DNA of 5,444 nt from Hyphomicrobiales bacterium. Lineage in GTDB: Bacteria; Pseudomonadota; Alphaproteobacteria; Rhizobiales; Devosiaceae. The position numbers and the translations under genes were made by a program. Below are positions 1 to 5,444 of this stretch, piece after piece (position 1 is the stretch's first letter; every line of letters begins with the position of its first letter). The notes beneath the pieces were generated by a model. It was not told the DNA's origin, ran no database searches, and worked only from the letters and a program-made list of their open reading frames with translations. The DNA lies in the NCBI GenBank assembly GCA_015487515.1, contig WFPQ01000097.1, positions 1 to 5,444 of the forward strand. The letters run 5' to 3'.

Positions 1-59
1 ATTGCAACCTTCCCGGACACTACAGTGCGGGCATGTGGACCAGGCTGAAAGTCGTCTGA
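1..59 (+). CDS. C-terminal end of a cupredoxin (type I copper protein), partial
   Basis: Reading from base 3, the sequence encodes 18 residues, CNLPGHYSAGMWTRLKVV, then TGA at 57-59. Bases 1-2 complete a preceding codon and the rest of the gene lies left of the window. Cys (3-5), His (18-20) and Met (33-35) form C-x4-H-x4-M, the C-terminal copper-ligand loop of the rusticyanin/sulfocyanin-like cupredoxin group; azurin and plastocyanin have related spacings. The hydrophobic tail after Met fits the last beta strand. Family knowledge says such proteins are exported and carry electrons or handle copper in the periplasm; which applies here cannot be told from the fragment. The other ligand His and any signal peptide are outside. 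The other plus frames at this point give no recognisable end. The gene is co-directional with guaB, but 265 non-coding bases with hairpins separate them, so it is probably a separate transcription unit. Confidence 0.8.
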   Translation, partial: CNLPGHYSAGMWTRLKVV

Positions 60-60
60 G

Positions 61-84
61 GGGGCAAATCCGGCCCCGGCCGGA
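61..84 (+). terminator. Overlapping GC-rich hairpins just after the cupredoxin stop; candidate terminator
   Basis: Two mutually exclusive stems start within 10 bases of the TGA. One pairs GGGGC (61-65) with GCCCC (73-77) around a 7-base loop. The other pairs TCCGGC (69-74) with GCCGGA (79-84) around CCCG. An outer pairing of TCTGA (55-59) with TCAGA (90-94) could close over either. AAAGATT follows rather than a clear T tract, so this is not a textbook intrinsic terminator. The position directly after a stop codon is the main argument. Confidence 0.35.
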
Positions 85-112
85 AAGATTCAGAAACGAT
101 CAATGCGGCAAT

Positions 113-142
113 GGATGCGGCAGGCTGGTGCCTGCCGCATCC
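113..142 (+). terminator. Perfect 13-bp hairpin between the cupredoxin gene and guaB; terminator or leader element
   Basis: GGATGCGGCAGGC (113-125) pairs without mismatch with GCCTGCCGCATCC (130-142) around the tetraloop TGGT. This is the strongest secondary structure I see in the window. It lies 54 bases after the cupredoxin stop and 182 bases before the guaB start. The sequence after it (GTCCTTGG) has only scattered T residues, and neither strand offers a real T run, so it could be an atypical terminator, an mRNA-end stabiliser, or part of a guaB leader if the guaB promoter lies upstream. The structure is seen directly; its role is inference. Confidence 0.5.
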
Positions 143-261
143 GTCCTTGGCAAGTGGCAATGCAATGGCCCGCAAGGGGGATGACACCTTTGAACATGTC
201 CACTCTGGCCAAGCCCCCTGCCCCGTGATAGTTACCGGCGCCAACTCCCAGATTGCAGCGA

Positions 262-282
262 TTCTCAGGCTGCCAGTGAGAA
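262..282. promoter_or_regulatory. Inverted repeat TTCTCA-N9-TGAGAA upstream of guaB
   Basis: TTCTCA (262-267) and TGAGAA (277-282) are exact inverted repeats separated by 9 bases (GGCTGCCAG). The element ends 30 bases before the guaB ribosome-binding site and 42 before its ATG. The spacing would suit either a dimeric repressor site near a guaB promoter or a 6-bp RNA stem in the leader. I cannot match it to a known operator, and a 6+6 repeat can occur by chance. Confidence 0.25.
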
Positions 283-312
283 ATTCGACACCCTGACCCG
301 ATTCAGCCAAAC

Positions 313-317
313 AGGAG
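313..317 (+). promoter_or_regulatory. Ribosome-binding site of guaB
   Basis: AGGAG lies 7 bases before the ATG at 325, an ideal Shine-Dalgarno match and spacing. It supports that ATG as the start and is clearly stronger than anything before the two downstream genes. Confidence 0.8.
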
Positions 318-324
318 ACTGGCA

Positions 325-1827
325 ATGGCGCAGATAGTTTCTTCAATAACCGGACCCGAAGCGCTTACTTTTGATGACGTGCTGCTGCAACCGGCCGCAT
401 CCAGCGTGATGCCGGCGCAGGTAAACCTTGGAACCCGCCTTGCCAGGGACATAGAACTGAACATACCCATTCTTTCCTCGGCAATGGACACGGTAACGGA
501 AAGCAACATGGCAATAGCCATGGCCCAGGCCGGGGGCATGGGGGTCATTCATCGCAACATGGCGCCGGAAGAACAGGCCGAGCAGGTAAAACAGGTAAAA
601 AGCTTTGAAAGCGGCATGGTGGTAAACCCCATAACCATCGGACCCGATGCAACCTTGTCCGACGCCCACAAGCTCATGCAGAAACACAATATTTCCGGCA
701 TTCCCGTGGTGGAAAACGGGCAAAGGGGCGGGCGGATAAAGGGAAGGCTGGCCGGCATACTGACCCATCGCGATGTAAGGTTCGCCTCTGACCCTAAACA
801 ACCGGTATCGGAACTGATGACGGATCAAAACCTGGTCACCGTTTCCGAAGGGGTTTCCCAGGAAGATGCGAAAAGACTGCTGCACGCCAATCGCATCGAA
901 AAGCTGCTGGTGGTGGATGAAGATCACAACTGTATCGGGCTGATCACCGTCAAGGACATGGAAAAGGCCAAGCTGAACCCGGATGCCATCAAGGATGAAA
1001 AGGGGCGGCTGATGGTCGCTGCCGCATCTTCTGTCGGTGAAAAGGGCTTCCTGCGCTCCATGACCCTGATCGAGGCGGGGGTCGACCTGCTGGTGATAGA
1101 TACCGCCCATGGCCATTCCATCCATGTCATAGAGGCGGTAAGAAAAATCCGGGAAATCTCCAAGTCAACCCGTATCATAGCCGGGAACGTGGCCACCGCA
1201 GAAGCCACGAGGGCCCTGATAGATGCCGGTGCGGATGCCATCAAGGTCGGTATCGGGCCGGGTTCAATCTGCACGACCCGCATGGTGGCAGGAGTCGGGG
1301 TTCCCCAGCTAGCGGCCATAATGGCCTGCGCCAGGGAGGCCGAAAACGACAACATTCCCGTTATAGCCGACGGGGGAATAAAGTTTTCCGGCGACATGGC
1401 CAAGGCCCTGGCCGGGGGGGCATCATGCGTGATGATCGGATCATTGCTGGCAGGAACCGATGAAAGCCCGGGCGAGGTCTACCTGTACCAGGGACGATCC
1501 TACAAATCCTATCGGGGCATGGGCTCGGTCGGGGCGATGGCACGCGGTTCGGCCGATCGCTACTTTCAGCAGGAAGTGAATGACCAGATGAAACTGGTGC
1601 CCGAAGGGGTCGAAGGCCAGGTTCCCTACAAGGGACCGGCGGGGAATGTCCTGCATCAGCTGGCCGGCGGCCTCAGGGCTTCCATGGGATATACCGGTGC
1701 ACCCGATCTTGAGAGTTTCAGGCGCAATGCCACCTTCGTGAAAATCTCCGGGGCGGCACTTAACGAAAGCCACGTGCATGATGTTTCCATAACCCGCGAA
1801 AGCCCCAATTACAGAGCCGGCCGATAA
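325..1827 (+). CDS. guaB: Inosine-5'-monophosphate dehydrogenase
   Basis: This cytoplasmic enzyme oxidises IMP to XMP with NAD+, the first and committed step from IMP to GMP. The product has 500 residues (E. coli GuaB: 488). The N-terminal barrel segment starts with TFDDVLLQP (15-23) and includes SSAMDTVTE (51-59). Two CBS domains occupy about 95-212, with a slightly longer loop around 131-141. The barrel then resumes with DTAHGHS (259-265), the catalytic loop GPGSICTTR (311-319) with nucleophile Cys316, ADGG (348-351) for IMP ribose contact, and the flap SYRGMGS (395-401) followed by the Arg412-Tyr413 pair that activates water. The CBS pair suggests nucleotide-dependent allostery, as known for bacterial IMPDH. 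The ATG start has a good AGGAG site 7 bases upstream. The TAA stop overlaps the next start codon as TAATG. A run of seven G (1414-1420) encodes part of Gly-Gly 364-365, and the frame is intact. Confidence 0.97.
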   Translation: MAQIVSSITGPEALTFDDVLLQPAASSVMPAQVNLGTRLARDIELNIPILSSAMDTVTESNMAIAMAQAGGMGVIHRNMAPEEQAEQVKQVKSFESGMVVNPITIGPDATLSDAHKLMQKHNISGIPVVENGQRGGRIKGRLAGILTHRDVRFASDPKQPVSELMTDQNLVTVSEGVSQEDAKRLLHANRIEKLLVVDEDHNCIGLITVKDMEKAKLNPDAIKDEKGRLMVAAASSVGEKGFLRSMTLIEAGVDLLVIDTAHGHSIHVIEAVRKIREISKSTRIIAGNVATAEATRALIDAGADAIKVGIGPGSICTTRMVAGVGVPQLAAIMACAREAENDNIPVIADGGIKFSGDMAKALAGGASCVMIGSLLAGTDESPGEVYLYQGRSYKSYRGMGSVGAMARGSADRYFQQEVNDQMKLVPEGVEGQVPYKGPAGNVLHQLAGGLRASMGYTGAPDLESFRRNATFVKISGAALNESHVHDVSITRESPNYRAGR

Positions 1828-3137
1828 TGCGTCTTTCGGGAAGAATTGCCGCGGCAATGGAAATCATCGACGATCTTGAAAGGCGCCGCAGGCCGGTCTC
1901 TGTGGCCCTCAAGGACTGGGGACAGGCCAATCGCTTTGCCGGTTCAGGAGACAGGGCCGCCATCGGCAACCTGGTTTATGACGCCATGCGCAAGCGGGCC
2001 TCCCACGCCTTCCTGATGCAGTCGGAAACCGGGCGTGCCCTGGCCCTGAGCGTCGTGGTGAATGACTGGAAAATACCGATAAACGAACTGGAAACGGCTT
2101 TTGCCAGCGACAATTTTGCCCCCGAACAAATAAGCAATGAAGAAAAGAAACTGCTGCTGAACGAAAAGAACCTTGCAAAGGCCCCGCCCCACACCAGGGC
2201 CAATATCCCCGGATGGCTGGCCATGGGATTCGAAAAGACCTTTGGCAAAAACTGGACCGGCCAGGCAGAAGCACTGGGTGAAAGACCCCCCCTTGACATG
2301 CGGGTCAACAGCTTGAAATCAACCAGTGAAAAGGTGAAGAAAAACCTGGGGCGCTTCGGGCCGGAACCCATGGATATTGCAACCATGGGGTTGCGCATAA
2401 GGGCGGGAAAAGGTGAAGAAAGAGTTGCCAATATCGCATCTAGCGAAGCCTATAAAAAGGGCTGGGTGGAAATCCAGGACCAGGGCAGCCAGATAGTTTC
2501 AGCTTTAAGCAATGCCAGGCCGGGGGAGCAGGTTCTGGATTTTTGCGCCGGGGGGGGCGGCAAGACCCTGGCCCTGGCTTCGCTGCTGGAAAACAGGGGG
2601 CAGATATTTGCCCATGACAGGGACCGCAACCGGCTGGCCCCGATTTTTGACCGCCTCAAGAGGGCCGGGGTGCGCAACGTGCAGGTGCGTTCGCCCCAGG
2701 ATGGGGCGCTGGACAACCTGATCGGCAAGATGGACAAGGTGGTGACAGATGCCCCGTGCACCGGGAGCGGAACCTGGAGGCGCCACCCGGATTCCCGCTG
2801 GCGGCTGAGCCCTGAACAGCTGGAAAAACGCCGGCAGGAACAAGAACTGATTCTTGAGCAGGCCTGCAAATTCCTGCGTCCGGGTGGTGAGTTGATCTAT
2901 ATAACCTGTTCGCTGCTGCCTGAAGAAAATATCGAGCAGATTGAATCGTTTATTGCCAGAAACCAAGATTTTGATTCAATCGATCCCAGGCAGCGCTGGG
3001 ACGGGATTTTTCCCGGCAGCAGCAGGAAACCCGTATTTGACCGGCACGGGGCAACCCTGTCTCCCCTGTCCACCGGCACCGATGGCTTTTACATCTCTAT
3101 ATTGCAGAACAGGGGCACTGGAAATCAGGAAAGCTGA
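1827..3137 (+). CDS. RsmB/NOP-family RNA (cytosine-5-)-methyltransferase
   Basis: This SAM-dependent enzyme probably makes 5-methylcytosine in RNA, most likely rRNA. It has 436 residues (E. coli RsmB: 429). Residues 1 to about 130 are helical and divergent; [14 protein letters not shown] (42-55) resembles the NusB-like RNA-binding domain of Rsm[11 protein letters not shown] (155-164) and EIQDQGSQ (215-222) lead into the Rossmann domain. SAM motif I is [12 protein letters not shown] (236-247), D264 is the likely ribose-binding acidic residue, and motif IV is DAPCTGSG (308-315) with Cys311. Motif VI is TCSLLPEEN (360-368) with Cys361, the expected nucleophile, Cys311 being the release cysteine. 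Motif I reads GGGGK where RsmB/NOP proteins often have a Pro before GGK. The ATG shares its A with the guaB stop (TAATG) and has no convincing Shine-Dalgarno site, so translational coupling is likely. I give no symbol because alphaproteobacteria, as I recall, often carry a second RsmB-like gene elsewhere, so the exact target base is open. Confidence 0.92.
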   Translation: MRLSGRIAAAMEIIDDLERRRRPVSVALKDWGQANRFAGSGDRAAIGNLVYDAMRKRASHAFLMQSETGRALALSVVVNDWKIPINELETAFASDNFAPEQISNEEKKLLLNEKNLAKAPPHTRANIPGWLAMGFEKTFGKNWTGQAEALGERPPLDMRVNSLKSTSEKVKKNLGRFGPEPMDIATMGLRIRAGKGEERVANIASSEAYKKGWVEIQDQGSQIVSALSNARPGEQVLDFCAGGGGKTLALASLLENRGQIFAHDRDRNRLAPIFDRLKRAGVRNVQVRSPQDGALDNLIGKMDKVVTDAPCTGSGTWRRHPDSRWRLSPEQLEKRRQEQELILEQACKFLRPGGELIYITCSLLPEENIEQIESFIARNQDFDSIDPRQRWDGIFPGSSRKPVFDRHGATLSPLSTGTDGFYISILQNRGTGNQES

Positions 3138-3144
3138 ACCCGAC

Positions 3145-4704
3145 ATGAGCAAACAGGAACACCAAACCATAATAATCGTAGATTTTGGCTCGCAAGTGAC
3201 CCAGCTCATTGCAAGGCGCCTGCGCGAACTGAATGTCTATTGCGAAATCCATCCGTTCTCCAGTGCAGGTGATGCGGTGAAACGATCGGGACCAAGGGGC
3301 ATCATCCTTTCGGGAGGGCCGGCCAGCGTGCTGGAGGAAAACGCCCCTGCCCTGCCCCCCGAGGTGCTAGAGGCCGGCGTGCCGGTTCTTGGCATCTGCT
3401 ACGGACAGCAACTGCTCTGTGCAGAACTTGGCGGCCGGGTGGAAGCAGGACACGATCGCGAATTCGGCCGGGCCGGTGTAACCCCTGAAAAAGCCTGTTC
3501 CCTGTTCGACGGAGTCTGGGAGCCCGGGCAGGAATACCAGGTGTGGATGAGCCATGGAGACAGAGTCAGCAAACTGCCAGAAGGATTTGAAATCGTTGCA
3601 ACTTCTCCCGGCGCTCCCATGGCGGTGATCGCCAATGAAAAACGGCGGATATGGGGCACCCAGTTTCACCCGGAAGTGCATCACACGCCTGATGGAAAAA
3701 AACTGTTCGAAAATTTTGCAAAAAAAATCTGCGGATGCTGGGGGGACTGGACCATGGCCGCCTACAGGGACCAGGCCATTGAAAGGATCAGGGACCGGGT
3801 TGGCGGAGAAAGGGTGATATGCGGGCTTTCGGGGGGAGTGGATTCTTCGGTCGCCGCCATATTGCTGCATGAGGCCATAGGTGACCAGTTGACCTGTGTT
3901 TTTGTCGACCACGGGCTGTTGCGCAAGAACGAGGCCGAAGAAGTGGTAAATATGTTTCGCGATACCTACAATATCTCCCTCGTTCACGCGCAACACCAGG
4001 ACCTGTTCATAGATGCTCTCGATGGGATCGAGGATCCGGAAAAAAAGCGCAAGACCATCGGGGAACTGTTCATAGAGGTATTCGAAAGGGAGGCAAGCAG
4101 GCTGGGAGATGTAAGGTTCCTGGCCCAGGGAACCCTTTACCCGGACGTGATAGAAAGTGTTTCGTTCACGGGCGGACCATCCCAGACCATAAAGTCCCAT
4201 CACAATGTGGGCGGGCTGCCGGAGCGCATGAAGATGGAACTCGTCGAACCGCTTCGCGAACTTTTCAAGGACGAGGTAAGGGACCTGGGGACCGAACTGG
4301 GGCTGCCCGCTTCCTTTGTCGGGCGCCATCCGTTTCCCGGCCCCGGACTGGCCATAAGATGCCCCGGAAAAATCACCCGCAAGAAGCTGGAAATGCTACG
4401 GGAAGCGGATGCGGTTTACCTGGACGAAATAAGAAAGAGCGGACTTTATGACAGGATATGGCAGGCCTTCGCGGTGCTGCTTCCGGTGCAGAGTGTCGGG
4501 GTAATGGGAGATGGAAGGACCTATGAATTCGTCTGCGCCCTGCGCGCCGTCACATCGGTGGATGGCATGACGGCGGATTTCTACCCCTATGAAATGGAAT
4601 TCCTGGGCCGGGCCGCCACCCGCATCATCAACGAGGTGCCGGGCATCAACCGGGTGGTCTATGACATAACCTCAAAACCTCCCGGAACCATCGAGTGGGA
4701 ATAG
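3145..4704 (+). CDS. guaA: GMP synthase (glutamine-hydrolysing)
   Basis: This cytoplasmic enzyme converts XMP, ATP and glutamine to GMP, completing the step begun by GuaB. The product has 519 residues (E. coli: 525). The class I glutamine amidotransferase domain covers about 8-195: IVDFGSQ (11-17), oxyanion segment LSGGPAS (55-61), nucleophile Cys85 in GICYGQQ (83-89), and His175/Glu177 in TQFHPEV (172-178). The ATP pyrophosphatase domain covers about 206-395, with the PP-loop SGGVDSS (229-235) and FVDHGLLR (253-260). The C-terminal dimerisation/XMP-binding domain starts near [13 protein letters not shown] (393-405) and ends in PPGTIEWE (512-519). The frame stays open upstream to 2941, but that part overlaps the methyltransferase gene and has no family similarity, so ATG 3145 is chosen. 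That ATG lies 7 bases after the preceding stop. The only Shine-Dalgarno-like run, AGGAAAG (3127-3133), is 11 bases away, so reinitiation or coupling may help. Confidence 0.97.
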   Translation: MSKQEHQTIIIVDFGSQVTQLIARRLRELNVYCEIHPFSSAGDAVKRSGPRGIILSGGPASVLEENAPALPPEVLEAGVPVLGICYGQQLLCAELGGRVEAGHDREFGRAGVTPEKACSLFDGVWEPGQEYQVWMSHGDRVSKLPEGFEIVATSPGAPMAVIANEKRRIWGTQFHPEVHHTPDGKKLFENFAKKICGCWGDWTMAAYRDQAIERIRDRVGGERVICGLSGGVDSSVAAILLHEAIGDQLTCVFVDHGLLRKNEAEEVVNMFRDTYNISLVHAQHQDLFIDALDGIEDPEKKRKTIGELFIEVFEREASRLGDVRFLAQGTLYPDVIESVSFTGGPSQTIKSHHNVGGLPERMKMELVEPLRELFKDEVRDLGTELGLPASFVGRHPFPGPGLAIRCPGKITRKKLEMLREADAVYLDEIRKSGLYDRIWQAFAVLLPVQSVGVMGDGRTYEFVCALRAVTSVDGMTADFYPYEMEFLGRAATRIINEVPGINRVVYDITSKPPGTIEWE

Positions 4705-4713
4705 GAACGAGGG

Positions 4714-4739
4714 TTCAGGGAAAAGACATTTACCCTGGA
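4714..4739. terminator. Hairpin in the convergent guaA/ABC gap; candidate two-way terminator
   Basis: CAGGG (4716-4720) pairs with CCCTG (4733-4737). Then, across one A-A mismatch, AAA (4722-4724) pairs with TTT (4729-4731) around the loop GACA. T4714-A4739 and T4715-G4738 can extend the stem. It starts 10 bases after the guaA stop and ends 18 bases before the stop codon of the opposing ABC gene, where a shared terminator is expected. No T tract follows on either strand, so termination strength is doubtful. Confidence 0.4.
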
Positions 4740-4756
4740 TCAACATATCCGCCAGA

Positions 4757-5444
4757 TCAGGCCGGCAGGGTCCTTGAGAGATCACGGGATTCCAGGACAG
4801 GCCGATCCCTGTAAAGATAGCAGGACGCTGCCTGGTACCGTTCAAGATGAAAAAGCGGTGATGGATTCCTGCAATTTTCCATCGCCCTGGCACAACGGCC
4901 ATAAAACGGGCAACCACCCTCACCTCCGCTATCCTTGCGGACAAAGATTTCATCCTTTCCCCAGCGCTGTTCCAGGTCGGGCCAGGGAATGGAATCTATC
5001 AGCAGGCGCGTATAGGGGTGCTGCGGGGTCTTGATGACGGCTTCGACATCACCGGCCTCCATTACCGCTCCCTTGTATAGCACCACTATGGAATTTGCTA
5101 TGTGATAGGCGGTGGTCAGGTCGTGGGTGATATAGATTATGGAAACTCCATGATCCCTTTGCAGATTGCGCAATGTTTCAAGAATACTGGCCCGCAGCGA
5201 GGCATCGACCATGGAAACGGGCTCGTCGGCAATAAGGAGGCTGGGCTTGAGCAACAGGGCCCTGGCAACATTGATGCGCTGGCGCTGACCGCCGGAAAGC
5301 TGATGGGGAAAACGCCCGATGACATCCTCGGGGCGCAGGCCAACCGCATTCAGAGCCTCGTCTATCCTGTTGCGGGCATCAGCCCTGGACCTGGCAAGCT
5401 TGAAACGCCTTATGGGAACGTTCAGGAGGTGATCAACCGTATAA
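4757..5444 (-). CDS. ABC transporter ATP-binding protein, peptide/oligosaccharide (Opp/Dpp) type, C-terminal part
   Basis: This is the energising subunit of a membrane importer, probably for peptides or oligosaccharides taken up through a family-5 solute-binding protein. The frame runs off the window, leaving 228 residues from base 5443. Seen in order: the signature LSGGQRQR (visible residues 49-56), Walker B LLIADE (69-74) with catalytic Glu74, D-loop SMVDAS (77-82) and H-loop His107 in YITHD (104-108). The C-terminal oligopeptide-transporter extension starts near HPYTRLL (142-148). Walker A and the Q-loop, roughly 100 residues, are outside. The extension holds Cys178, Cys184, Cys191 and Cys208 (C-x5-C-x6-C-x16-C), a pattern seen in Opp/Dpp ATPases and linked to a [4Fe-4S] cluster in some of them. 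The gene ends with TGA at 4757-4759, convergent to guaA. The exact substrate cannot be inferred. Permease, binding protein and partner ATPase genes would be expected beyond the right edge. Confidence 0.9.
   Translation of the reverse strand, partial: YTVDHLLNVPIRRFKLARSRADARNRIDEALNAVGLRPEDVIGRFPHQLSGGQRQRINVARALLLKPSLLIADEPVSMVDASLRASILETLRNLQRDHGVSIIYITHDLTTAYHIANSIVVLYKGAVMEAGDVEAVIKTPQHPYTRLLIDSIPWPDLEQRWGKDEIFVRKDSGGEGGCPFYGRCARAMENCRNPSPLFHLERYQAASCYLYRDRPVLESRDLSRTLPA

Noticed and set aside
61..77. tRNA-like T arm (GGGGC, 7-base loop, GCCCC)
   Set aside because: The loop AAATCCG does not match the T-loop consensus, and no acceptor, D or anticodon arm fits around it.
2..184. Plus-strand open frame in the leader (60 codons from TTG)
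   Set aside because: It runs through the cupredoxin end in the wrong frame and through the hairpins, with no recognisable protein character.
190..232. Possible guaB promoter (TTGAAC at 190-195; GATAGT at 227-232)
   Set aside because: The two boxes are 31 bases apart, and neither has an acceptable partner at 16-18 bases, so no promoter can be called by eye.
20..346. Minus-strand open frame of 108 codons covering the leader and the guaB start
   Set aside because: It overlaps the guaB start and the cupredoxin end, includes the hairpin arms, and shows no domain.
343..1125. Long minus-strand open frame of 260 codons across guaB
   Set aside because: It is antisense to conserved GuaB sequence, its translation shows no recognisable motif, and such frames are common opposite GC-rich genes.
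2941..3144. Upstream extension of guaA by 68 codons
   Set aside because: It overlaps the end of the methyltransferase gene, is rich in Pro and Gly with no family similarity, and GMP synthases start close to the ATG at 3145.
3367..4329. Long minus-strand open frame of 320 codons across guaA
   Set aside because: It lies wholly opposite conserved GuaA domains and its translation resembles no family I know.
4774..5034. Plus-strand open frame of 86 codons opposite the ABC gene
   Set aside because: It is antisense to the conserved ABC ATPase C-terminal half and shows no recognisable motif.

Overview
The window looks like chromosomal core-metabolism DNA from a proteobacterium, most likely an alphaproteobacterium. 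The reasons are the gene order guaB, an RsmB/NOP-family RNA methyltransferase gene, then guaA, which I recall as common in that class, together with the GC-rich sequence and the family-level look of the proteins. Arg AGG and Ile ATA codons are used freely across the genes, so the host is not an AGG/ATA-avoiding one. The lineage call is inference, since no 16S or search result is available.

Layout. Positions 1-59 hold the last 18 codons and stop of a plus-strand gene whose protein ends in an intact cupredoxin copper-ligand motif (C-x4-H-x4-M). Positions 60-324 are non-coding. They contain GC-rich hairpins, including a perfect 13-bp stem at 113-142, a short inverted repeat at 262-282 and the guaB ribosome-binding site. 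Positions 325-4704 are a tight plus-strand run: guaB (IMP dehydrogenase), the RNA methyltransferase gene joined to it by a TAATG stop/start overlap, and guaA (GMP synthase) 7 bases later. A 52-base convergent gap with a small hairpin follows. From 4757 to the window end, on the minus strand, lies the C-terminal part of a peptide/oligosaccharide-type ABC transporter ATPase whose start is outside the window.

How the genes work together. GuaB turns IMP into XMP and GuaA turns XMP into GMP, so the run encodes the two dedicated steps from IMP to GMP. The methyltransferase between them probably makes 5-methylcytosine in RNA, so its expression is probably tied to guanine nucleotide synthesis. The cupredoxin and transporter genes flank this unit and show no evident functional link to it.

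All complete genes carry their expected catalytic residues, and I see no mobile element, CRISPR array, tRNA, rRNA or new multi-gene system. The parts most worth a second look are the structured leader before guaB, the truncated cupredoxin gene at the left edge, and the methyltransferase embedded in the gua operon.
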